From Paenibacillus sp. MZ04-78.2 (GTDB lineage: Bacteria > Bacillota > Bacilli > Paenibacillales > NBRC-103111), in contig NZ_JANAVJ010000041.1 of assembly GCF_024213375.1 (NCBI RefSeq), positions 1-45,793 on the forward strand: 45,793 nt of DNA, written 5' to 3'. The position numbers and the translations under genes were made by a program. Below the pieces are notes generated by a model. It ran no database searches. It was given only the letters and a program-made list of their open reading frames with translations, and had not been told where the DNA came from. Shown piece by piece: positions 8,555-15,603 of this stretch (its first letter is position 1; each line of letters begins with the position of its first letter).

Positions 8555-10201
8555 ATGAAAACTGTAGCTCAATTGGTAGTGGAGCATTTGATTCAATGGG
8601 GCGTTACCCATGTATTCGGCATTCCAGGCAAGCCGGTGACGCCTCTGGTTATAGAGATGGACCGGCAGGGCATCGCCTTCGTGCTGAGCAAGCATGAAGG
8701 CGGAGCGGGGTACGCAGCGGCCGGCTACGCTTTCGAAGGCGGGCGGCTTGGCGCGGCGCTGGGCACGGCGGGGCCGGGCGGCGTCAACATGCTGACCGCC
8801 GCGGGCCAAGCGAAGGCGACGGGCGTACCGGTCCTGTTCTTGACCGGCCAGCCGCCGATCCAAGAGATCGGCAAGGTGCTCGGGCAGGACAGCACGCCGT
8901 TCGGAACCGATCTCGTCAAGATGTTCGAGCCGGTGACGAAATTCAGTGCGCGCATCGAGCGCGGCGAGCTGCTGGATACGTACCTGCGCCATGCGATCGA
9001 ACAAGCCTATACCGGGGTGAAAGGCCCCGTTCATCTTTCCATTCCCCTGGACGTTTTGACGGAAGAAGTCCGGCCTTTTCAAATTCCGCTGCCGACGCAT
9101 TATCCGGCCGTTCTTTCCGCCAACCTCGACCAAGTGATCGAATGGCTCGATGCGGCAAGACGTCCGGTGCTGTTCGTGGGCGGCGGCGTGCACGCTTGCC
9201 GGGCTTACGAAGAGCTTCGGCAGTTGGCCGAACGATGGAGCATTCCTGTGATGACGATGCCGGGAGGCAAGGGCGCGTTCGTGTCCGGGCATCCGCTGTC
9301 ACTCGGACCGTTCGGTCTGGGCGGCAACGACACGTCCAAAGCCTATATGAGCGAAGGCGTCGACGTGATGATGGTCGTGGGCAGCCAGCTCAGCGACTTG
9401 GAGCTGCCCGGACTGACGCCGGCCATGTACCCGCAGCGGATGATCCATTTCGACTATGAGCCGACGTTTATCGGTAAAGCGGTACCCGTGCCGGTGCTTC
9501 CGGTGCTTGGGGACTTGAAGCGAAATCTTCAGGAGCTGCTTCGTTTGACAGATGGCCGTCGGGTAGAGCTGACAAGCTCTTATGCCGAGGTTGCAGCTGC
9601 GTCGGAACCGGCCGCCGAAGCGGAGGGGTCGTCGGAGAGCCGCTGGCTGACCGGTCAGCAGACGATGCGTGTTCTGCGGTCGGCGCTGCCGGGGGAGGCT
9701 GTGGTGTATGGCGACGCGGGCAGTCATTCCTTTTATGCGGTAAAGCATTTTGATATTGAGGTGCCCGGGACGTTCTACTTCGAAGAAGTCTATGCGACGA
9801 TGGGCCGCGCCATCGGGTATGCCGTCGGCGCTCAGCTCGCGGAGCCGGACAAAACGATCGTATGCCTGACCGGGGACGGATGCCTGTTCATGAACGGCAC
9901 GGAAATATCGACGGCGGTGAATGCTGGCGCTCCGGTCATTTTCGTTGTGTTGAACAACGGCTGTCTGGATATGGTGGAGAAAGGGATGGCCCGGCATCTG
10001 GGCCGCGCGATCGGAACGAATTACACGGTGCCGGTGCACGCCGCCAAGTTCGGGGAAGCGATGGGAGCGGAAGCGTCCCGCTGCTCGACCGAAGCCGAGC
10101 TGTATGCTGCGGTGACGCAGGCGCTGGCAATGAGGCGTACGGCTGTGATCGAAGTGATGGCCGACCCGCTGGAAATTCCGCCGACGATGGCGCGCGGGTA
10201 A
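8555..10201 (+). CDS. Thiamine diphosphate-dependent enzyme, acetolactate-synthase-like
   Basis: 548 residues in the three-domain layout of the POX/ALS family. The N-terminal PYR domain carries the activating glutamate (SKHEGGAGYAAAGYA). The central domain has FVGGGVHACRAYEEL. The C-terminal ThDP domain has the GDG...NN cofactor motif (GDGCLFMNGTE to VVLNNG). It would act on a 2-keto acid in the cytoplasm; the substrate is not predictable, and genuine acetolactate synthase is only one option since no ilvN/ilvC is adjacent. AAGGGG lies 6 bases before the ATG at 8555. The next gene, a carboxymuconolactone-decarboxylase-like protein, starts 39 bases downstream, so the two probably form an operon. 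Confidence 0.85.
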   Translation: MKTVAQLVVEHLIQWGVTHVFGIPGKPVTPLVIEMDRQGIAFVLSKHEGGAGYAAAGYAFEGGRLGAALGTAGPGGVNMLTAAGQAKATGVPVLFLTGQPPIQEIGKVLGQDSTPFGTDLVKMFEPVTKFSARIERGELLDTYLRHAIEQAYTGVKGPVHLSIPLDVLTEEVRPFQIPLPTHYPAVLSANLDQVIEWLDAARRPVLFVGGGVHACRAYEELRQLAERWSIPVMTMPGGKGAFVSGHPLSLGPFGLGGNDTSKAYMSEGVDVMMVVGSQLSDLELPGLTPAMYPQRMIHFDYEPTFIGKAVPVPVLPVLGDLKRNLQELLRLTDGRRVELTSSYAEVAAASEPAAEAEGSSESRWLTGQQTMRVLRSALPGEAVVYGDAGSHSFYAVKHFDIEVPGTFYFEEVYATMGRAIGYAVGAQLAEPDKTIVCLTGDGCLFMNGTEISTAVNAGAPVIFVVLNNGCLDMVEKGMARHLGRAIGTNYTVPVHAAKFGEAMGAEASRCSTEAELYAAVTQALAMRRTAVIEVMADPLEIPPTMARG

Positions 10202-10240
10202 CTGGAGAGGGTCATAAATACATAAGCAGAGGTGAATACG

Positions 10241-10651
10241 ATGGGAAGCGAAGACCGGTTGACGAACGCCGAACGGTACGAACGGGGTATGAAGACGTTG
10301 TTGGAGATGGTCGGAGAGGAAGGGGCGCAGACGATTGGGAATATCGGCGCTTTTTTTCCGGATATGGCGCATCAGATCGTATCCTTCGGATTCGGTGATT
10401 TGTATTCGCGCAAGACGCTGGACCTGAAGCAGCGGGAGATTATTACGATCACCTCGCTCATCACGCAAGGGGCGACGGAGCAGCTGCCGTTCCATGTGCA
10501 TGCGGCGCTGAACGTTGGCTTGACGCCGGAGGAAATTTTAGAGATCGTCCTGCACTGCGCAGGTTACGCTGGGTTCCCGAAAGCATGCGGGGCCTTGAAT
10601 GTGGTCGGCGAAGTGTTCAAAGCACGGAACATTACGCCAGTTACGTCGTAA
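10241..10651 (+). CDS. Carboxymuconolactone decarboxylase family protein
   Basis: 136 residues, all-alpha CMD/AhpD-like fold, spanning almost the whole protein (RYERGMKTLLEMVGEEG, KQREIITITSLITQGA, FHVHAALNVGLTPEEILEIVLHCAGYAGFPKACGAL). The AhpD CxxC redox pair is absent, which points to the CMD rather than the peroxidase branch. AGAGGTG lies 7 bases before the ATG at 10241. It follows the ThDP enzyme closely and probably handles a related ketoacid or lactone, but no pathway can be named from these two genes alone. Confidence 0.85.
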   Translation: MGSEDRLTNAERYERGMKTLLEMVGEEGAQTIGNIGAFFPDMAHQIVSFGFGDLYSRKTLDLKQREIITITSLITQGATEQLPFHVHAALNVGLTPEEILEIVLHCAGYAGFPKACGALNVVGEVFKARNITPVTS

Positions 10652-10693
10652 AAAACGCAGCGGTATCGGAAGGAAACGGTCGATAAAGAGAGC

Positions 10694-10919
10694 CGCTAGT
10701 GCGCCAACACTAAACGGCTCTTTGGATAAACGAAGCTGTGATTTACCCCACGGCGCGCATAGTTTTTCAATCTAAGCGAAAAAACCACCGGTCAGGGCTG
10801 TAACCTTATTGACGGTGGTTTTTTCGCTTGTTTAGCTTCCGTTTGATCAATTTGAATAGCTTCGTACTGCTCAGCCATAAGAATAGCTGCAATCCATTTG
10901 ACTACATCCACAGCGCCAC
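10694..10919 (+). repeat. Dispersed intergenic repeat, copy A (inverted copy at 19512-19740)
   Basis: About 226 bases are highly similar to the reverse complement of 19512-19740, roughly nine in ten positions over the core. Shared blocks include TAGTGCGCCAACACTA, CGGCTCTTTGGATAAACGA, ACCCCACGGCGCGCATAG, AGCGAAAAAACCACCGGTCA and TTAGCTTCCGTTTGATCAA. Read on the minus strand, the right half encodes a protein tail (GAVDVVKWIAAILMAEQ onward, ending KKPPSIRLQP and a stop) that runs into the terminator hairpin. The unit therefore looks like the 3' end of a gene plus its terminator, carried to several places. The right edge lies 5 bases from the XRE gene stop. Confidence 0.8.
10776..10827. terminator. 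Terminator hairpin inside repeat copy A
   Basis: GCGAAAAAACCACC (10776-10789) pairs perfectly with GGTGGTTTTTTCGC (10814-10827), extended inward by GTCA/TGAC. A- and T-runs on the two arms make it bidirectional. It separates the CMD gene from the convergent XRE gene. Confidence 0.85.
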
Positions 10920-10923
10920 AGTG

Positions 10924-11151
10924 CTATTTATCGGCCACGTCTTCTTTCTCGTTTACCGAGACAATAAGTTGGTCTACGGTAATATCCAAGGCTTCGCAGA
11001 TTTGTTCCAACGTGCGAATATAAACTCTGTCTACGGAATTAGAACAGAGATGGTTGATGGTTGCGGGACGCATATTCATTCTCAGTGAGAGCTGCCGCTG
11101 GCTAATTCCTCTTTCCTCTAACAGTTCCTTCAATCGGATTTTGATTCTCAT
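10924..11151 (-). CDS. Small XRE-family helix-turn-helix regulator
   Basis: 75 residues consisting almost only of a Cro/C1-type HTH (LKELLEERGISQRQLSLRMNMRPATINHLCSN, then YIRTLEQICEALDITVDQLI). Proteins of this size commonly act as dimeric repressors of their own and a divergent promoter. The divergent gene at 11327 is small and unknown. The 175-base gap has a good promoter for the plus strand and a perfect ACTCTTAAGAGT palindrome near its start site, which is the natural operator candidate. The stop is 5 bases from repeat copy A. Confidence 0.9.
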   Translation of the reverse strand: MRIKIRLKELLEERGISQRQLSLRMNMRPATINHLCSNSVDRVYIRTLEQICEALDITVDQLIVSVNEKEDVADK

Positions 11152-11232
11152 ATGGTATTCCCTCCACTAAAGAGAAGTTACGTTTGACAGTATAAATCAC
11201 AAATACTATAGCATAAGAATCAAAAGTTATCA

Positions 11233-11261
11233 TTGAAACTTACGCTTAAAAGTAATATAAT
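11233..11261 (+). promoter_or_regulatory. Sigma-A promoter for the gene at 11327
   Basis: TTGAAA (11233-11238), 17-base spacer, TATAAT (11256-11261). Transcription would begin near 11268. Confidence 0.75.
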
Positions 11262-11269
11262 ATTTTCAT

Positions 11270-11281
11270 ACTCTTAAGAGT
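11270..11281. promoter_or_regulatory. Palindrome ACTCTTAAGAGT, candidate XRE operator
   Basis: A perfect 12-base palindrome at the predicted start site of the plus-strand promoter. Bound repressor would block initiation. Assignment to the divergent XRE protein is inference from position. Confidence 0.5.
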
Positions 11282-11326
11282 AAGACCTATAAAAGTAACA
11301 AAAACAAATTAGCGGGAGGTACAAGT

Positions 11327-11572
11327 ATGGAAGATGCAGCCAAGTATAAGATCTTGTTAGGCGAAGAAGCCAAGTTGCTATTGCAGATTCAAACATGCCA
11401 AGAAGTTATTTTCACACTCAAAAGTATGGTTCGTCAGCGTGGAAAATCAATGCATATGTTGACGATGGAAGATATCCTCACGCTCATTCACCAGATGGAG
11501 ATGGATTTCCGGGTCGAATTGCTCCATGTCAACCTTGAGCAAGCTAGACAAGATAGTAAGTATCAATCCTAG
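11327..11572 (+). CDS. Small protein of unknown function
   Basis: 81 residues, predicted mostly helical and soluble (MEDAAKYKILLGEEAKLLLQ, then VIFTLKSMVRQRGKS and DILTLIHQMEMDFRVELLH). No family recognised. GGGAGG lies about 8 bases before the ATG and a good promoter lies at 11233-11261, so the gene is probably real. It is divergent from a small XRE regulator, which suggests it is that regulator's target. Base composition is more AT-rich than the flanking metabolic genes. Confidence 0.65.
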   Translation: MEDAAKYKILLGEEAKLLLQIQTCQEVIFTLKSMVRQRGKSMHMLTMEDILTLIHQMEMDFRVELLHVNLEQARQDSKYQS

Positions 11573-11598
11573 CTATTCCACTACAATGCGACTGGCTC

Positions 11599-11904
11599 TC
11601 AATCGCCGGCCACATGGATCGCTTGAACATGGCTTTGACTCAAGACATCGATTAAACTGTCCAGCGCTGCATGATGCGCAGAATCCATGAACAGTCTGAC
11701 TTGTTTTAAGTCTTCGACAAAATGGTGCAGATCGGGTTGGTGAAGCCGGACGTTCGTCTTGTAGTAATCCTTGATTTTTCTTAAATGGGGATAACTGCTC
11801 CATTGTGGTGTGCCCATGAATATAGCTTCATGTAAACTGCTCGGGATTTCAATGAATCCTGCCTTGGCGTTTTTATCATCGTATAGGATGATATCCAGTC
11901 CCAT
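11599..11904 (-). CDS. Conserved-looking protein of unknown function, 101 residues
   Basis: Begins MGLDIILYDDKNAKAGFIEIP and continues LHEAIFMGTPQWSSYPHLRKI. The rest is helical (HHFVEDLKQVRLFMDSAHHAALDSLIDVLSQ). GGAGG lies 5 bases before the ATG at 11904, which favours this start over a longer frame to 11970. No signal peptide or membrane segment. I do not recognise the family. It converges on the small gene ending at 11572, with no clear terminator in the 26-base gap. Confidence 0.6.
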   Translation of the reverse strand: MGLDIILYDDKNAKAGFIEIPSSLHEAIFMGTPQWSSYPHLRKIKDYYKTNVRLHQPDLHHFVEDLKQVRLFMDSAHHAALDSLIDVLSQSHVQAIHVAGD

Positions 11905-12014
11905 AGTTTCCTCCGAATGTCTTGCATGTGATGATAGCGTGCGATAACCTTGCCGGACTGCAAGTTGCAAGCCGATTTTATTTTAGTGTGTGGGTTTCTC
12001 GGAATCAAGCTTAG

Positions 12015-12173
12015 GATCAAGAAAAACCGGTTGACACGAAACTAGCGCTGCCGGAAAAGCCTATGGACACCGTGAAGCGTCTGCTCGGTAGAGAGCCGCG
12101 CACGCTGGATGCTTTTCTGCGCGAGCATATCGACATGTTCAGGCAAAGTAACGGGTCTCCGAGGATGAGTTAA
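12015..12173 (+). pseudogene. C-terminal remnant of an NmrA-like NAD(P)-binding protein
   Basis: The open stretch ends with MDTVKRLLGREPRTLDAFLREH and a stop at 12171-12173. This resembles the last helix region of NmrA-like short-chain oxidoreductases (VxRLLGRxPRTxxxFxxEH). An in-frame TAG at 12012 lies just upstream and there is no start codon with a ribosome site, so only the tail of the gene survives. The family call rests on one short motif. Confidence 0.5.
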
Positions 12174-12288
12174 GTTAGTTGTAGACGCCCCGTAAGCAGC
12201 AAAAGGCTCGTCAGCGGATTCAGAATCGTTACCGAACGATGGAACATGAAGCGGGGAATAGTGGAAATGTTCGTGATTTCATTTTATA

Positions 12289-12318
12289 TTGGACGAGATT
12301 ACAGGGTTAACGTATAAT
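12289..12318 (+). promoter_or_regulatory. Upstream promoter candidate for the riboswitch-controlled gene
   Basis: TTGGAC (12289-12294), 18-base spacer, TATAAT (12313-12318). It would give a leader about 95 bases longer than the closer promoter. Confidence 0.45.
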
Positions 12319-12354
12319 TTTTATGTAAAACACGAACGAAATTAAGATAGTCCC

Positions 12355-12383
12355 TTGACAGCGATCTGAAATTTCGATACCCT
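12355..12383 (+). promoter_or_regulatory. Proximal promoter candidate for the riboswitch-controlled gene
   Basis: A perfect TTGACA (12355-12360), 17-base spacer and a weak -10, TACCCT (12378-12383). Initiation would fall about 30 bases before the aptamer. Confidence 0.5.
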
Positions 12384-12419
12384 AAATAACGTAAACTGAA
12401 TAAGCGTCACAGATGAGAC

Positions 12420-12488
12420 TGTTCGTATATCTTCGGCATGACGGGCCGGAGGTCTCTACAAGGAACCGACAATTCCTGGCTACGAGCG
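12420..12488 (+). ncRNA. Purine riboswitch aptamer, guanine class
   Basis: The three-way junction can be laid out fully. P1 is TTCGTA (12422-12427) with TACGAG (12481-12486). P2 is CTTCGGC with GCCGGAG. J2/3 is GTCTCTAC, an exact match to the family core. P3 is AGGAA with TTCCT. J3/1 is GGCTACG. The L2 CGG and L3 CCG can form the loop-loop contact. The ligand-reading base before TACG in J3/1 is C, which in this family specifies guanine or hypoxanthine rather than adenine. No T-run terminator follows; the 90-base platform has hairpin potential (GGGT/ACCC), and the ribosome site GGAGGG lies near the end, so translational control is possible. Confidence 0.85.
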
Positions 12489-12579
12489 GCGGGTTTTCCA
12501 TACCCGTTCGAGGCCGGGATTTCTTGCGTCTTCTGGCGGGTAGGCACGAGACTATTCGTTCTATGGAGGGAAAGCGAAG

Positions 12580-14013
12580 ATGGGCAAGCACTTTGATGTG
12601 ATTATTGTAGGAGCCGGACCAGCGGGGATTTTTGCCGCTTATGAGCTGACGTTGAAAGCGCCTCACAAGCGCGTTTTGTTAATTGATAAAGGACACGATA
12701 TCGCCAGCCGTCGGTGTCCGATTCTGGAGGAAAAGATCCGGCTCTGTCCTCCCCCGGCGGGGAAGAAGGAGTACGCGGGCTGTCTGCCGGCCTGTTCGAT
12801 CACGGGCGGGTTCGGCGGAGCGGGCGCTTACAGCGACGGGAAGTTCAACATTACGACGGAATTCGGCGGATGGCTGACCGATTATTTGCCCCCGTCGCAG
12901 GTGCTGGACCTTATCCGTTACGTTGACGGTCTCAATCTGCAGCATGGCGCTCCTGACACGATCACCGACCCGATGACCGAGGTCGTGCGCTCCATCGAGC
13001 AGCGCGGCTATGCGGCCGGACTCAAGCTTCTGCGGGCGCAGGTCAGGCATCTGGGCACTGAGATAAATTTGGAAATTTTGAAATCGATCAACGACTATTT
13101 GAAGCAGCATATCGAGATGCGGTTCAAGACGGAAGTAGCCGACGTGCTGACGGTGAAAGAAGCGGAAGGGCACCGGGTGCAAGGCGTCGTGCTGTCCAGC
13201 GGCGAGGAATTGGAAGCGGATGCTGTGATCGTCGCGCCGGGACGGGACGGTTCGGCATGGCTGACGGAAATTCTCCGCAAGCGGCGCATCCCGATGTTCA
13301 ATAACCAGGTGGACGTCGGCGTCCGGGTGGAGACGTCCGATGTCGTCATGCGCGAGATTAACGAGCACTTGTACGAGGGCAAATTTATTTTCAACACATC
13401 GGTCGGCACGCGGGTGCGGACATTCTGCAGCAATCCGTCGGGCCATGTCGTGGTCGAGAACCACAGCGGGGTTATGGCGGCCAACGGGCATGCTTTCAAG
13501 GACCCGGCGCTCGGCTCGCTCAATACGAACTTCGCGCTGCTCGTCTCCCACCGGTTTACCGAACCGTTCGACAAGCCGAACGAGTACGCGCGGGAAATCT
13601 GCAAGCGGGCGAACGATTTGTCAAGCGGCGGCGTGATCGTTCAGAAGTATGGCGACATCATTCGCGGCCGGCGCTCGACGGCAGGGCGCATTCAGGAAGG
13701 GTTTCTGGAGCCGACGCTGAAGGAGGCCGTGCCTGGGGATTTGGGCCTCGTGCTCCCGTACAATACGATGAAAAGTCTGATCGCAATGGTCGAGGCGCTC
13801 GACAAAGTGACGCCAGGCATCGCATCGGAGCATACCCTGTTCTACGGTGTGGAGGCAAAGTTCTATTCGGCCCGGCCGAAGCTGAACGAGCAGCTTGAAA
13901 CGGTGATCGGCGGCTTGTACTGTGGCGGCGACGGCGCGGGCGTGACCCGGGGGTTGGCCCAAGCGGGCGCAGCCGGAGTGTGGATTGCCCGGTCCATTGT
14001 GGAGCGGATGTAG
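12580..14013 (+). CDS. FAD-dependent dehydrogenase of the COG2509 type
   Basis: 477 residues, cytoplasmic. The Rossmann FAD-binding motif VGAGPAG is at residues 10-16. Cysteine-bearing segments IASRRCPILEE and CPPPAGKKEYAGCLPACSITGGFGGAGAYSDGKFN lie at about 45-95. The second dinucleotide region is ADAVIVAPGRDGS. VGVRVE precedes a C-terminal FAD-closing segment (GGLYCGGDGAGVTRGLAQAGAAGVW). This pattern is that of the uncharacterised FAD-dependent dehydrogenases of COG2509; the substrate is unknown. GGAGGG lies 9 bases before the ATG. A guanine-class riboswitch in its leader implies purine-responsive expression and hence a link to purine metabolism or salvage, which is inference. A terminator follows. 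Confidence 0.85.
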   Translation: MGKHFDVIIVGAGPAGIFAAYELTLKAPHKRVLLIDKGHDIASRRCPILEEKIRLCPPPAGKKEYAGCLPACSITGGFGGAGAYSDGKFNITTEFGGWLTDYLPPSQVLDLIRYVDGLNLQHGAPDTITDPMTEVVRSIEQRGYAAGLKLLRAQVRHLGTEINLEILKSINDYLKQHIEMRFKTEVADVLTVKEAEGHRVQGVVLSSGEELEADAVIVAPGRDGSAWLTEILRKRRIPMFNNQVDVGVRVETSDVVMREINEHLYEGKFIFNTSVGTRVRTFCSNPSGHVVVENHSGVMAANGHAFKDPALGSLNTNFALLVSHRFTEPFDKPNEYAREICKRANDLSSGGVIVQKYGDIIRGRRSTAGRIQEGFLEPTLKEAVPGDLGLVLPYNTMKSLIAMVEALDKVTPGIASEHTLFYGVEAKFYSARPKLNEQLETVIGGLYCGGDGAGVTRGLAQAGAAGVWIARSIVERM

Positions 14014-14031
14014 CGGAAACGACAGGCGAAA

Positions 14032-14062
14032 GAAAAAGCCGGAGCGCTGCTTCGGCTTTTTC
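14032..14062. terminator. Terminator after the FAD dehydrogenase
   Basis: GAAAAAGCCG (14032-14041) pairs with CGGCTTTTTC (14053-14062) around an 11-base loop; the T-run is part of the right arm. Confidence 0.75.
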
Positions 14063-14183
14063 CCATGGCCGGGTTTCGTCGGAAGGAGCTATGGAAGACT
14101 GTACCACGCGCCATGCATAAACTCAGGGCTTCCGGAACATCCTGTAAAAAAACCGACATCCTATCGGGAAGGAAGCCGAATCC

Positions 14184-14795
14184 ATGACCGACAATGATCC
14201 AATCACTCTGCCGGAGGAAGCCGCACCACTGTACGCGGCCTCCTGCCGGCTATGCGAGTTGGCGAACCAGCGGACTCGCGTCATATGGGGGGAAGGCAAT
14301 CCGGAAGGCCGGGTCATCATGCTGCTGGATAACCCTGGGGCGCGGGAAGACCGGGAGGGCCGCACTTTTGTCTGCGGTACTCGCGCCACACTGCAGCTCG
14401 GTGCGGCAGAAGCGGGACTCGATATGAACGACGTTTATGTGACCTACGTGTTGAAATGCCGGCCGATTCGCAAATACGACAAAGAGGCCGCGAGGAATAG
14501 CTGCCGGGCGCACCTGCTTTCCCAGTTGGAGCAGAAGCGGCCGAAGCTCATGATCTGCTTGGGGAACGTGGCGGTACAGGCGTTTTTTCAGGACCCGGAA
14601 GTGGAGGTCAAGCGGCTCAGGGGAAGCTGGTACGATATCGACGGGCTGCCGACGACCGTCAGCTACCATCCGCTCGCCGTCCGGCGCAGGCCGGGGCTTA
14701 TGCGTTTGTTCGTGGAGGACCTGAGACGGGTGGTCGTAAGATCGGTTGAAACTGGCACGGCGGCAGGCGGGTCACGGCCGGAGGAGGGGAGCTGA
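14184..14795 (+). CDS. Uracil-DNA glycosylase, family 4-like (4Fe-4S)
   Basis: 203 residues. Four cysteines fit the iron-sulfur pattern of family 4 enzymes: C21 and C24 (SCRLCE), C92 (LKCRP) and C107 (NSCRAH). The first catalytic motif region is VIMLLDNPGAREDREGRTFVCG, where family members usually read GEAPGxxED; the leading GEA is replaced by LDN. The second motif is SYHPLAVRRRPG (usually HPSxxLR). It should remove uracil from DNA in base excision repair, but the altered first motif leaves some doubt about specificity. AAGGAAG precedes the ATG. It is separated from the upstream flavoprotein by a terminator. Confidence 0.8.
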   Translation: MTDNDPITLPEEAAPLYAASCRLCELANQRTRVIWGEGNPEGRVIMLLDNPGAREDREGRTFVCGTRATLQLGAAEAGLDMNDVYVTYVLKCRPIRKYDKEAARNSCRAHLLSQLEQKRPKLMICLGNVAVQAFFQDPEVEVKRLRGSWYDIDGLPTTVSYHPLAVRRRPGLMRLFVEDLRRVVVRSVETGTAAGGSRPEEGS

Positions 14796-14881
14796 CAGAT
14801 CCAAGATGTCCGTCTTAACTTGAAGCGTAAGCTGCCTGTCATCCGACGGCCGTGATAAGAACATGTCCATCCCCGGCAGAC

Positions 14882-14909
14882 ATGGCCCTCGCAGATGGAC
14901 GAGGGCTAT
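14882..14909. terminator. Hairpin at the 3' ends of two convergent genes
   Basis: ATGGCCCTCG (14882-14891) pairs with CGAGGGCTAT (14900-14909) with one G-T pair. It overlaps the stop codon of the minus-strand gene and lacks a long T-run, so termination strength is uncertain. Confidence 0.5.
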
Positions 14910-15379
14910 TGCCGCGAGAAACCTTCCTCCGTTAAATACTCTTCGGCTTCCTCGTACGCCTCGAAGGCCGCTTCGAGATTTAAACCGGCATAGACGCACC
15001 ACAGCTCGTTCTCATACAGCAGCATCAAGGTCTGCTTATCCGGACTGATCCAGCGCTCTTCGATTTCCGCGTCGCCAGTAACGACTTGTTCCTTTACCGT
15101 CTTGGGCGCAAGGGAGCGGATCGAGGCTTCGACAATCGAGCGGAGCGCATCTGCGGTGAAGTCCCGGATGTTCACCATCCCACGCTCATCGGTATCGTAA
15201 CCGGACAAATGGCCGGCATAGACGAAGCCGTTGCCGTTCGGATGCAAATGATAGACAACCGTCTTCTTGTCATAAGCGCTCTGCTCATAGTGATAATTTA
15301 CCCGGCCCAAGGACACGTTTTTTCTCTCCAGCTCTGCAAACGATTCGATCAGGGTAATCTTTTCCTCAAACGTCAGCAT
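14906..15379 (-). CDS. Protein of unknown function, 157 residues
   Basis: A soluble acidic protein beginning MLTFEEKITLIESFAELERKN. A region of alternating strands follows (VNYHYEQSAYDKKTVVYHLHPNG, FVYAGHL, WISPDKQTLMLLYENELWCVYAG), and the end is a helical acidic tail (AAFEAYEEAEEYLTEEGF). I cannot name the family; a ligand-free alpha+beta fold is the most that can be said. It has its own AT-rich upstream region shared with the divergent glutamate dehydrogenase gene. Confidence 0.65.
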   Translation of the reverse strand: MLTFEEKITLIESFAELERKNVSLGRVNYHYEQSAYDKKTVVYHLHPNGNGFVYAGHLSGYDTDERGMVNIRDFTADALRSIVEASIRSLAPKTVKEQVVTGDAEIEERWISPDKQTLMLLYENELWCVYAGLNLEAAFEAYEEAEEYLTEEGFSRQ

Positions 15380-15515
15380 GATTTCTTCATCCCATCATAC
15401 AAATTTTGGATATACGTCAACTATATTATACATCATTATTAAAATAAAAATAACATATGATGAAAGGTTTATTGAGGTTTTCTGATATTTTTGCGAATAT
15501 TGTCAAAAAAAACGG

Positions 15516-15544
15516 TTGAAAGTGGAAGTCGATCCCTATAAAAT
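15516..15544 (+). promoter_or_regulatory. Promoter of glutamate dehydrogenase
   Basis: TTGAAA (15516-15521), 17-base spacer, TAAAAT (15539-15544), followed by a 54-base leader to the ATG at 15604. Confidence 0.6.
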
Positions 15545-15603
15545 AAAGAACAACTCATTATTTCAGTATTACGTTAAAGCATAGAAGGAGATGGAGAGAA
15601 TCA

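Noticed and set aside
12311..12345. A second purine aptamer suggested by CGTATAATTTTTATG
   Set aside because: It lacks the J2/3 core and a P3; TATAAT there is better explained as a -10 element.
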